From Desulfovibrio sp. (GTDB lineage: Bacteria; Desulfobacterota; Desulfovibrionia; Desulfovibrionales; Desulfovibrionaceae): a DNA stretch of 10,502 nucleotides. Below, piece by piece: positions 1 to 5,910 of the stretch. Below the pieces are notes generated by a model that was not told where the DNA came from, searched no databases, and saw nothing but the letters and a program-made list of their open reading frames with translations. The translations under genes were made by a program, and so were the position numbers. Positions within the stretch are counted from its first letter, which is position 1; each line of letters begins with the position of its first letter. The stretch is taken from NCBI GenBank assembly GCA_028708195.1, contig JAQVZK010000054.1:1-10502 (forward strand), given 5' to 3'.

Positions 1-2
1 CG

Positions 3-113
3 TTGTGGCAATAGTATCGTCAGGGGGAGAGCAGGGGGGCTTTGGGGTGGTGGTAAGGGGGCCATCCCCGCACAAAACGTTGCTCTTCCACCCCACAAAG
101 CCTTGCGGCAATA
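3..113. repeat. G/C-rich intergenic element bounded by 11-base direct repeats
   Basis: Between the trpB stop (121) and the window edge lies a strand-asymmetric block: G-runs on the left (22-60), C-runs on the right (64-95). It is bracketed by near-identical 11-mers, TTGTGGCAATA (3-13) and TTGCGGCAATA (103-113), which match at 10 of 11 bases. Inside are a small hairpin GGGG-GCCAT-CCCC and interleaved complementary pieces (AGAGCA with TGCTCT; CTTTGGGGTGG with CCACCCCACAAAG, which has two extra bases). Four short blocks recur in the same order near 10018-10112, so I read it as a member of a dispersed intergenic family. It may also act as the transcription end of trpB, but there is no clean U-tract hairpin. 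Confidence 0.4.
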
Positions 114-120
114 AAATCCT

Positions 121-1338
121 CTACGCCTGATATTCGCCTTTTTCCATCATTTCGGCCACCTGTGCCACGTCTTTGTCGCCCCGCCCGGACAAATTGACCA
201 GCAGGATGGCATCAGCGGGCATGCCGGGGGCCATTTTTATGGCCTGGGCCAGCGCGTGTGAGGATTCAAGGGCCGGAATGATGCCTTCATTGCGGGACAG
301 TGCAAAAAACGCGTCCAGGGCTTCCTTGTCGGTGATGCTGACATATTCGGCGCGGCCCGCGTCTTTGAGCATGGAGTGTTCTGGTCCCACCGAAGGGTAG
401 TCCAGCCCGGCTGAAATGGAGTACACGGATGCGGCTTCGCCTTTTTCGTCTTTGAGCATGTAGGAGTTAAAGCCGTGCAGCACGCCGGGTTCGCCCAAGC
501 TGAGAGAGGCGGCGTGCTGGCCGTACTCGTTGCCAACTCCGCCGGGTTCCACGCCAATGAGGCGCACGTCAGCGTCGTGTATAAAGCCCGAAAAAATGCC
601 TATGGCGTTGGAGCCGCCGCCCACGCAGGCCAGGGTCGCATCGGGCAGGCGTCCGCAGGCTTCGAGCATCTGGGCGCGGGCTTCGCTGCCCACGATGGCC
701 TGGAACTGCCGGACCATATAGGGGTAGGGGTGCGGCCCCACTGCGGAGCCAAGCACGTAAAAGATTTCATCATCTGTCACCCACAGCGACAGGGCTTCAT
801 CAACGGCTTCCTTGAGGGTGCGCTGTCCGGACATGGCGGCCACCACTTCGGCTCCGAGCATGCGCATGCGGATGACGTTGAGGCGCTGGCGTTCCATATC
901 CACTTCACCCATGCAGATGGTGCACTTGAGGCCCATAAGGGCCGCGGTGGCCGCAGTGGCCACGCCGTGCTGGCCTGCGCCGGTTTCTGCAATGACGCGG
1001 GTTTTGCCCATTCGTTTGGCCAGCAGGCATTGCCCGAGGGTGTTATTGATCTTGTGCGCGCCAAGGTGGTTAAGATCTTCGCGTTTGAGCCAAATCTGGG
1101 CACCGCCAAGCTTGCGGCTCAGGTTGGCGCAATGAAAGACCGGGCTGGGGCGGCCTGTATAGTGCAGGAAGAGGTCTTCAAGCTCACGCCAAAATTCGGG
1201 ATCGGCCAGGGCCGCCTCCATTGCCACAGCTAATTCTTCAAGGCGGGCTTTAACGGATTCAGGAACAAACTGGCCACCGTAAGCGCCGAAGAAACCTTTG
1301 CTGTCCGGTTTGTTGTGGGGGGCGGGATGCTGGCTCAT
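121..1338 (-). CDS. trpB: tryptophan synthase beta subunit
   Basis: This is the PLP-dependent beta chain of tryptophan synthase, which condenses indole with L-serine to give tryptophan in the cytoplasm. The 405-residue product has the usual family length. Visible hallmarks are the PLP lysine K96 in the [11 protein letters not shown] context, the catalytic glutamate E118 in AETGAGQHG, the phosphate-binding loop GGGSN at 240-244, and the C-terminal SGRGDKD motif. The reading frame is open 119 codons further upstream, but I place the start at 1338. There an AAGGAG site lies 5 bases before the ATG, and the homologous N-terminus ([14 protein letters not shown]) begins shortly after. No trpA or other trp gene lies in the 120 bases downstream, so this may be the lone second TrpB copy seen in some Desulfovibrio rather than part of a trp operon. 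No Trp-rich leader peptide was seen upstream. Confidence 0.96.
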   Translation of the reverse strand: MSQHPAPHNKPDSKGFFGAYGGQFVPESVKARLEELAVAMEAALADPEFWRELEDLFLHYTGRPSPVFHCANLSRKLGGAQIWLKREDLNHLGAHKINNTLGQCLLAKRMGKTRVIAETGAGQHGVATAATAALMGLKCTICMGEVDMERQRLNVIRMRMLGAEVVAAMSGQRTLKEAVDEALSLWVTDDEIFYVLGSAVGPHPYPYMVRQFQAIVGSEARAQMLEACGRLPDATLACVGGGSNAIGIFSGFIHDADVRLIGVEPGGVGNEYGQHAASLSLGEPGVLHGFNSYMLKDEKGEAASVYSISAGLDYPSVGPEHSMLKDAGRAEYVSITDKEALDAFFALSRNEGIIPALESSHALAQAIKMAPGMPADAILLVNLSGRGDKDVAQVAEMMEKGEYQA

Positions 1339-1663
1339 ATGGTCTCCTTGCTGCTGATAAAGCTCATGGTGCTTGTGGGTGCGTGTAGCCGTCATGCTAC
1401 CGTGGTCTGCCGGGCCGCAGTGCAGTGTCCGGTCAGAAAAGGGGCAGGGGCGGACACGGGCAAGCCTGAAATCGCGGGCGTGAGAAAACGGTTTTTCACT
1501 CTGTCTTTTTGACCCTGTTGTGTCAAGATATGGCTGGCTGTCAGTGTGCCCGGACCATTGGCGCAGAGCCTCGCGGCTTGTGATTTTATGAGCCCATCTT
1601 GCCGGGTGAGGGGCTTTGGCATATGCTGCGTCGAGCAGCGCCACTGCGCGCCAAGGAGTTGTA
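1339..1663. promoter_or_regulatory. divergent control region between trpB and thyX
   Basis: These 325 bases hold the promoters of both flanking genes. The best element is an 18-bp inverted repeat TTGAC-N8-GTCAA at 1509-1526. Read on the minus strand it contains a perfect -35 hexamer TTGACA (1526-1521), with a weak -10 candidate CAGAGT (1503-1498) after 17 bases, so it could combine the trpB promoter with an operator. A near-palindrome at 1480-1499 (8-bp stem including one G-U pair, loop ACGG) lies downstream of it for trpB. For thyX a small hairpin GCTGC-GTCGA-GCAGC (1625-1639) precedes the ribosome site. I could not find a convincing thyX promoter. No leader peptide with Trp codons and no riboswitch that I recognise are present. 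Confidence 0.35.
1653..1658 (+). promoter_or_regulatory. ribosome binding site that fixes the thyX start
   Basis: AAGGAG sits 5 bases before ATG 1664. The frame is open upstream to 1616, but no comparable site precedes that codon. Confidence 0.75.
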
Positions 1664-2500
1664 ATGCTGGACGAAAAATTTACAGGTAACGGCAAGGTCG
1701 TATTGCTTGCTGGCGGTGGAAAAGTTTACACCGACATAGCGGCCCGCTTTGTGCGTAGTGAGCGCGACCTTGAAGACATTGTGGCCTCGCCGTACTCAAA
1801 AAAGATTGTGGAGAATATTTTGTCTTCCGGGCACAGGGCTGCCCTGGAATTCGACTTTTTTATCTTCGGTCTTGAGGGGTATTCGCGCGTTACCGAAACC
1901 CAGCTGGTGCGCAAGCGCCTGGCTTCTTACCTTATCAAGTCTGGCCGGGCAGAACTGGGCGGAAAGCGTCGTTACTCTGTGGTCTACCCACGGAGCGCGG
2001 CGGAATTTACCGCGCAGGTGAATTTGCCCGACGGGGGAACTGTCAGCCTGAGCGGGCACGATCTGGCCGATATCGGGCGTCAGTGGTATGACGCGGGGCT
2101 CGATGCCGGGCTGCCTGAAGAGGATTTGCGCTATTTGAAGCCGCAGGCCACAGAGTTTAAGGCCATTGTGGGTATGAACGCCCACGCCCTGCTGGACTGG
2201 TTTTCCATCCGCTGTTGCCGCAACGCGCAGTATGAGATCAGGCATTTGGCATGGCAGATGTTGCGGCTGTGCCGCAAGGCTGTTCCTGACCTTTTTGCGG
2301 GTGCTGGACCCAATTGTGTGCAGATGGGCTACTGCCCTGAAAACTCGCTCCAGAACGCCTGCTGTAAGGGCCGCATCATCACCAAGGATGAGGCCATGAC
2401 CCTGCTGCGGTCGGCCAGAAGCGGCAGTGCTGGTGCGCCGCCCGCTGCTGACGAGTTTGTCGGAGAAGAGCATGCCGAAACGCAGCCTGGCGGAGAATAA
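1664..2500 (+). CDS. thyX: FAD-dependent thymidylate synthase
   Basis: Flavin-dependent thymidylate synthase makes dTMP from dUMP using methylene-tetrahydrofolate and reduced FAD, replacing ThyA. The product is 278 residues. Family features in order: [20 protein letters not shown] (56-75), the ThyX signature at 83-95 (R-K-R-x2-S-x4-S-x-R), a middle segment [21 protein letters not shown], and the C-terminal block [18 protein letters not shown]. The signature normally reads RHR; here its second residue is Lys (K84). A cysteine-rich stretch follows (C218, C224, C233, C234), similar in position to a CPE-containing cysteine tail that I recall from ThyX proteins of anaerobes; its role is not known to me. 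The last ~30 residues are Ala/Gly/Glu-rich and probably disordered. The gene stands alone, divergent from trpB and convergent with the next gene. Confidence 0.93.
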   Translation: MLDEKFTGNGKVVLLAGGGKVYTDIAARFVRSERDLEDIVASPYSKKIVENILSSGHRAALEFDFFIFGLEGYSRVTETQLVRKRLASYLIKSGRAELGGKRRYSVVYPRSAAEFTAQVNLPDGGTVSLSGHDLADIGRQWYDAGLDAGLPEEDLRYLKPQATEFKAIVGMNAHALLDWFSIRCCRNAQYEIRHLAWQMLRLCRKAVPDLFAGAGPNCVQMGYCPENSLQNACCKGRIITKDEAMTLLRSARSGSAGAPPAADEFVGEEHAETQPGGE

Positions 2501-2527
2501 TCCGCCCTGCTCTCTGTCAAGAACTTT

Positions 2528-2579
2528 GCTGTTTTTTTGAGATAAGGCCAAAAAAATCGCTGTGTTTTTTGAGCTAAGG
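2528..2579. repeat. two-copy imperfect direct repeat downstream of thyX
   Basis: A 20-base unit at 2528-2547 (GCTG, T-run, GAGATAAGG) recurs at 2559-2579 as a 21-base unit (GCTGTG, T-run, GAGCTAAGG), identical at about 19 of 21 aligned positions. An A-rich linker separates the copies, giving a period of about 31 bases. Function unknown; the T-runs may help end thyX transcription. Confidence 0.5.
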
Positions 2580-2589
2580 TTGGTGTAAT

Positions 2590-2619
2590 GCTGCCGCCTG
2601 CAATTGCACCGGCGGCAGC
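2590..2619. terminator. hairpin between convergent thyX and O-antigen ligase gene
   Basis: A perfect 9-bp stem, GCTGCCGCC (2590-2598) with GGCGGCAGC (2611-2619), encloses a 12-base loop that itself contains the palindrome TGCAATTGCA. A T-run (2633-2638) follows about 14 bases later on plus, which is farther than in a classical intrinsic terminator. Its place between two converging genes suggests transcription termination, possibly for both strands. Confidence 0.5.
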
Positions 2620-2677
2620 GGTTCACTTCTTGATTTTTTGAAAAAGGCTGTGAGCGCGGTATTCTAGCGGGTTCGCA

Positions 2678-3994
2678 CTACTCCCGGGGCACATGCCGGG
2701 TGGCCACATCATCTGTTGGGCCGTTGATGATAGCGCCAATCATGACTCCCAGGTGGCACATGGCAAGGGCAAACCACCAGACGCGATAGAAATCATGACC
2801 AAAAATACCGTTGAACAGCCATGCGACAAATCCTATCCAGAACCATGCCGCCATGTGCCAGTAAATGCTCTTTCTGCCCTGTGAGCGTTCCGCCAGAAGG
2901 CGAGGCCGAATACGTTTGTAGCCCCACCACGAAAAACCCAGCAGAAAGACCATGCCCAGAGTGAAACCAATGAGCCCGTGCGCATAGAGCATATCAAGAT
3001 AAATGTTGTGCGGGTGGCTTATGGTGATGATATCTTTTTCAGGCGTGAGGCCAAGGGTACGAAAAGCGCTGTTATACTGTCCGGCTCCGGCTCCGAGCCA
3101 GGGGTGTTCAAGAAAAACGCGCCAGCCGAGTTTCCATAAGCTCCATCTGCCGTCGTCCACCACCGCATCCATGCGGGCACGCCCTTGTGCCGCGAGAATC
3201 AGAAGCAGGGCCGCGGCTGCGAACAGTATGCTTTTCCAGCGACCGGACGCGCCTTTCAACAATAGCCACAGGCCCAGGGCCGCGGCAATGGCCAATGCGC
3301 CACTGCGGCTGCCTGCCCCGGAAAGCAGAAAAAACGCTGGCCACAGGGTTGCCGAACAGAGCAGCAGTGAAGGCAGGCGTGAAAAAGACTGGCGCAAAAT
3401 ATACCACAGGCCAAAGGCCGGGATAAGAGCCAAGGCAATGTAGTTGCCCACCTCATAATCATCAAAGCTGCCTGTGAGGCGCCCATGGTTCGGCGGGTAG
3501 CCCATAAGAAAGTCTTTGCCGGTCTGCGCCTGCCATACCCCGTCCAGGCCTTGCCAGAAAACAGCCAGCACACTGGCCCAGACCAGGCGGCGCAGGTCTT
3601 TTTCATCCCGCACGCATTCCATTGCGATGAAGGGAAGGATAAAACCCTTGTTAAGACCAGAACCCGCGTGCAGCAATGATGCCGTGACGTTTTCAGAAAA
3701 GACAACACCAATAAGCACCATGAGCCCAAGGCAGACAAAAAGCGGCCAGGTGGTGAGCCGCCTCAGAACGCTGTTCTGCCAGTTGTGGCGGTAGTAAAGA
3801 GCCAGAAAAACAAGGCAGACCAGGGGCATTATGTCGCGAAGAGCGTAGCCCATAGGAAATGTGACCAAAGAAACCCAAAAGGACCAGAAAAGGCACGCGA
3901 ACCAGCGTTCCGCCGGAGGGGATTGCCGAAAAACTTCACAGTGTGCCCGTATGGCGGTCAAATAGCTTTTGCCCTGCTTAAGTAAGTTGTGCAC
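2678..3994 (-). CDS. O-antigen ligase (WaaL/Wzy_C family) membrane protein
   Basis: A polytopic inner-membrane protein of 438 residues with about ten to twelve hydrophobic segments, resembling the O-antigen ligase/polymerase family (Wzy_C). Such enzymes join undecaprenyl-linked O-polysaccharide to lipid A-core on the periplasmic face, or polymerise repeat units. Supporting motifs are LSGAGSRSGALA, with the arginine typical of a periplasmic loop, and HPHNIYLDMLYAHGLIGF (about residue 327 onward), which carries the histidine characteristic of WaaL-type proteins; between them lies a large loop ending in WLGAGAGQYNSAF. The longest frame starts at TTG 4030, but I prefer GTG 3994, where GGAGG lies 4 bases upstream. 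A strong promoter sits at 4054-4082. No glycosyltransferase neighbours are visible, so ligase versus polymerase versus another glycan ligase cannot be settled here. Confidence 0.82.
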   Translation of the reverse strand: MHNLLKQGKSYLTAIRAHCEVFRQSPPAERWFACLFWSFWVSLVTFPMGYALRDIMPLVCLVFLALYYRHNWQNSVLRRLTTWPLFVCLGLMVLIGVVFSENVTASLLHAGSGLNKGFILPFIAMECVRDEKDLRRLVWASVLAVFWQGLDGVWQAQTGKDFLMGYPPNHGRLTGSFDDYEVGNYIALALIPAFGLWYILRQSFSRLPSLLLCSATLWPAFFLLSGAGSRSGALAIAAALGLWLLLKGASGRWKSILFAAAALLLILAAQGRARMDAVVDDGRWSLWKLGWRVFLEHPWLGAGAGQYNSAFRTLGLTPEKDIITISHPHNIYLDMLYAHGLIGFTLGMVFLLGFSWWGYKRIRPRLLAERSQGRKSIYWHMAAWFWIGFVAWLFNGIFGHDFYRVWWFALAMCHLGVMIGAIINGPTDDVATRHVPRE

Positions 3995-3998
3995 TGCC

Positions 3999-4003
3999 CC
4001 TCC
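3999..4003 (-). promoter_or_regulatory. ribosome binding site favouring a GTG start
   Basis: Read on minus, GGAGG is followed 4 bases later by GTG (3994-3992). The upstream in-frame TTG at 4030 has no comparable site, so the GTG is the more likely start of the O-antigen ligase gene. Confidence 0.6.
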
Positions 4004-4053
4004 AGAGCGAAAATATGCCGCCAAGATCAAGATTCGTAACCTGCAATTTTTTT

Positions 4054-4082
4054 ATAATATCTTGCGTTCTATGGCAATTCAA
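4054..4082 (-). promoter_or_regulatory. sigma70-type promoter of the O-antigen ligase gene
   Basis: On minus, TTGAAT (4082-4077) and TATTAT (4059-4054) are separated by exactly 17 bases, matching 4/6 and 5/6 of the housekeeping consensus. Transcription would begin near 4047, about 50 bases before the preferred GTG start. Confidence 0.6.
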
Positions 4083-4086
4083 GTAA

Positions 4087-4101
4087 GGCAAAAACCTTGC
4101 C
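4087..4101. promoter_or_regulatory. inverted repeat overlapping the NYN-gene -35 box
   Basis: GGCAA-AAACC-TTGCC is a perfect 5-bp inverted repeat lying between the two divergent -35 boxes and covering the plus-strand one. It could be an operator acting on either gene; this is inference only. Confidence 0.3.
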
Positions 4102-4125
4102 ATATGAAGGCAGGCAAAATATACT
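4097..4125 (+). promoter_or_regulatory. sigma70-type promoter of the NYN-domain gene
   Basis: TTGCCA (4097-4102) and TATACT (4120-4125) are separated by exactly 17 bases and match 4/6 and 5/6 of the consensus. Transcription would begin around 4132, giving a short leader of about 26 bases. The promoter lies back to back with the minus-strand promoter, with 14 bases between the two -35 boxes. Confidence 0.6.
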
Positions 4126-4144
4126 AAGCTAATACGTAAGCTTA
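4125..4144. promoter_or_regulatory. inverted repeat at the NYN-gene transcription start
   Basis: TAAGCT and AGCTTA form perfect 6-base arms around an 8-base centre (AATACGTA), spanning the expected transcription start and ending just before the ribosome site. It fits a repressor site or a 5'-end hairpin; which of these cannot be told from sequence. Confidence 0.35.
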
Positions 4145-4157
4145 CCATGAGGACAAT

Positions 4158-4874
4158 ATGGCACGATTTACTGGTTTTGATGAGGTTTACAGCGCTTTAT
4201 ATGTCGATTTTGACAATATTTTTACCCGATTTCTTGAAATTGATCCTGAAGCTGCTCGTGCTTTTGGTTCCGCACCATACCGCTGGGTGCGCTGGATAGA
4301 AAATCATGCCTTGCGCATTCTTTATGGCGAGGGCGTACGCCGCCGCATTCTGAAGCGCATGTGTTACCTTAATCCACAGCGATATCAAGAGTTCCGCAAC
4401 TTTTTCATCCGCAGTGCCTTTCAGGTGGTGGACTGCCCCCCCCTGACCTCGCGCGGCAAGACCAGCACTGACATCCATCTGGTCATGGACTGTATGGATG
4501 ACCTTTCGCATTCCACCAAGTTTGACGAGTTTATCATTCTTTCTGGTGATGCAGATTTTACGCCCCTGCTTATCCGCCTTCAGGAGCATGCCCGCCGCAC
4601 CCTGGTGCTCTCTGTGGGGTATTCTTCACCGGCGTACACGGCCGCCGCATCCTGGCGCATCCGTGAAGACTGGTTTTTACAACAGGCTCTGCGCGATGAC
4701 CGTGATGATATGGATGGCGACGGCGTGGATACTGTAGGAAAAGCAGCAGCTCACGCTGTACCGCATGTACGAAAGCTTGATGCTGGTGACAGCAGCGGGT
4801 ATGGCAGTAAATCTGAAGACATGCCCTCGGGCATCCCTGACAATAACGAACCTACCCCCGGTAACACATGGTAA
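4158..4874 (+). CDS. NYN-domain (PIN-like, LabA/DUF88) protein, putative RNase
   Basis: A 238-residue protein with the acidic pattern of NYN domains, a PIN-fold nuclease group. It has YVDFDNI at 15-21 (D17, D19, N20), a second acidic segment TDIHLVMDCMDDL (D105, D111), and SGDADF (D131, D133) followed by the strand TLVLSVG. These aspartates would bind a metal ion for RNA cleavage, though activity is inferred from family only. The stretch between the first and second acidic motifs (about residues 22-100) is longer than in minimal NYN domains and rich in Arg and aromatics, possibly an RNA-binding helical insert. The C-terminal ~50 residues are acidic and low in complexity (DRDDMDGDGVD), probably disordered. 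There is no signal peptide. TGAGGA ends 4 bases before the start. It stands alone, divergent from the O-antigen ligase gene; the target is unknown. Confidence 0.82.
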   Translation: MARFTGFDEVYSALYVDFDNIFTRFLEIDPEAARAFGSAPYRWVRWIENHALRILYGEGVRRRILKRMCYLNPQRYQEFRNFFIRSAFQVVDCPPLTSRGKTSTDIHLVMDCMDDLSHSTKFDEFIILSGDADFTPLLIRLQEHARRTLVLSVGYSSPAYTAAASWRIREDWFLQQALRDDRDDMDGDGVDTVGKAAAHAVPHVRKLDAGDSSGYGSKSEDMPSGIPDNNEPTPGNTW

Positions 4875-4887
4875 ATGTTCTTGCACT

Positions 4888-4950
4888 AGCGTGTTTGAAC
4901 GGCCTCGGTGCTTGACGCGACGGGCGCTCGACGCTAAAGAAGAACACGCT
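4888..4950. repeat. long-range inverted repeat downstream of the NYN gene
   Basis: AGCGTGTT (4888-4895) and AACACGCT (4943-4950) are perfect 8-base arms around 47 G/C-rich bases. The right arm is followed by CTTTTC, so a folded transcript could act as a weak terminator for the NYN gene. Confidence 0.3.
4912..4940 (+). promoter_or_regulatory. possible promoter of the amino-acid ABC operon
   Basis: TTGACG (5/6 of the -35 consensus) is followed after 17 bases by TAAAGA, a poor -10 match. It would give a leader of about 160 bases. It is the best candidate I found in 4875-5106. Confidence 0.25.
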
Positions 4951-4998
4951 CTTTTCTGGCTGCCCGCCCCGCACAGGTGGTACTGCGCAATCCGGTAA

Positions 4999-5070
4999 AA
5001 ACAGACCAACTGAGGTCTGTTTGCCGCTCAGCGGCTTGCGGAGCAGGCGTCCCCCCACAGGCGCCGTGGG
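4999..5070 (+). promoter_or_regulatory. three consecutive hairpins in the ABC-operon leader
   Basis: Three perfect stems follow one another upstream of the first binding-protein gene: AAACAGACC/GGTCTGTTT with loop AACTGA (4999-5022), GCCGC/GCGGC with loop TCA (5023-5035), and CCCAC/GTGGG around AGGCGCC (5054-5070). CTGAG (5010-5014) can also pair with CTCAG (5027-5031), which would disrupt the first two. The first stem may instead end NYN-gene transcription, although only three T follow it. Confidence 0.4.
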
Positions 5071-5106
5071 CGGCGGGCTTTGAAGGAAACCATTTTAGGA
5101 GGTCCC

Positions 5107-5850
5107 ATGCTTCGCCGAATTACCCTCGCCATGATTGGTCTCGTTCTTATGTGCAGCCCGGCTCTGGCGGCTGAAAAAATTGTGGTCGCCAGCGACTGCA
5201 CCTGGCCGCCAATGGAGATGCTTGACGCCAACAAAAAACCCGAAGGCTACTCCACGGATTATCTGCGCGCCATTGGCAAGGCAGTAGGTATGGATATGGA
5301 AATCCGCAATGTGGCCTGGGACGGCATCTTTAGCGGTATTGCCACCGGGCAGTACGATATTGTGGCCTCTTCGGTCACCATCACGCCCGAGCGCCAGAAG
5401 CAGTTTGATTTTACCGACCCGTACTACGAAGTGGTGCAGGCCGTGGTGCTGCCTGAAGGGCAGAGCATGAAGGGCCTTGCCGACCTGAAGGGCAAAAAAG
5501 TGGGCGGCCAGATCGGCACCACCGGCATTTTTGTGCTGCGCAAGGCCAACGTGGGCGCCGACATCAAAGAATATGACGATGTGGGCCTGGCCATTCAGGA
5601 TCTTGTGAACGGCCGCATTGACGCGGTTATCTGCGACGATCCTGTGGCCATGTATTATGCCAACAAGAAGGCCGATACCGCCGGCAAGCTGAACCTTTCG
5701 TTCAAGACGGACGAAAAGGAATACTACGGGTTCACCGTACGCAAGGGCCGCAAGGACCTGGTCGAAAAGCTGAACAAGGGTATCAAGGCAGTAAAGGCTT
5801 CTGGTGAAGAAGCCAAAATTATTGAAAAATGGATGGGTAAATCCAATTAG
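5107..5850 (+). CDS. polar amino-acid ABC transporter substrate-binding protein (copy 1)
   Basis: Periplasmic receptor of the bacterial solute-binding family 3 (GlnH/HisJ type), 247 residues. A Sec signal peptide (RR, then LAMIGLVLM) probably ends at PALA|AEK. Binding-site landmarks of the family are seen: DCTWPPME (30-37, aromatic W33), TPERQKQFDF (93-102, R96 expected to hold the ligand carboxylate), GQIGTTG (134-140), and CDDPVAMYY (176-184, an Asp expected to hold the amino group). The start is ATG 5107, with GGAGG 4 bases upstream, rather than an in-frame TTG at 5080. It is the first gene of the operon, 60 bases before its paralogue. By hand count it matches that paralogue at 186 of 247 positions without gaps. 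Two cysteines (C31, C176) are kept in both copies. The substrate cannot be read from sequence; a polar or acidic amino acid is likely. Confidence 0.9.
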   Translation: MLRRITLAMIGLVLMCSPALAAEKIVVASDCTWPPMEMLDANKKPEGYSTDYLRAIGKAVGMDMEIRNVAWDGIFSGIATGQYDIVASSVTITPERQKQFDFTDPYYEVVQAVVLPEGQSMKGLADLKGKKVGGQIGTTGIFVLRKANVGADIKEYDDVGLAIQDLVNGRIDAVICDDPVAMYYANKKADTAGKLNLSFKTDEKEYYGFTVRKGRKDLVEKLNKGIKAVKASGEEAKIIEKWMGKSN

Positions 5851-5899
5851 TCCGCAAGGGAACGCTGCTGACGCATGTTGGTGGCGTTTGCCGTTATGC

Positions 5900-5906
5900 A
5901 AGGAGG
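5900..5906 (+). promoter_or_regulatory. ribosome binding site of binding-protein copy 2
   Basis: AAGGAGG lies 4 bases before ATG 5911 and decides this start over an in-frame TTG at 5875. Confidence 0.75.
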
Positions 5907-5910
5907 CTTC

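Noticed and set aside
475..1233. Long plus-strand open frame (252 codons) opposite trpB
   Set aside because: It is the antisense shadow of trpB: no ribosome site and a His/Ala/Gly-biased translation with no recognisable domain, while the opposite strand encodes a complete TrpB.
1339..1560. Trp attenuator or leader peptide upstream of trpB
   Set aside because: No short open frame with tandem Trp codons and no terminator/antiterminator pair with a T-run was found on the minus strand.
1616..1663. N-terminal extension of ThyX from 1616
   Set aside because: The extra residues look non-homologous and a strong AAGGAG site directly precedes ATG 1664.
4028..4030. TTG start of the O-antigen ligase gene
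   Set aside because: No ribosome site precedes it, whereas GTG at 3994 has GGAGG 4 bases upstream.
4957..4973. Possible sigma54 promoter (TGGC...GCA) upstream of the ABC operon
   Set aside because: The GG and GC doublets are 11 bases apart rather than the strict 10, and the flanking consensus bases are poor.
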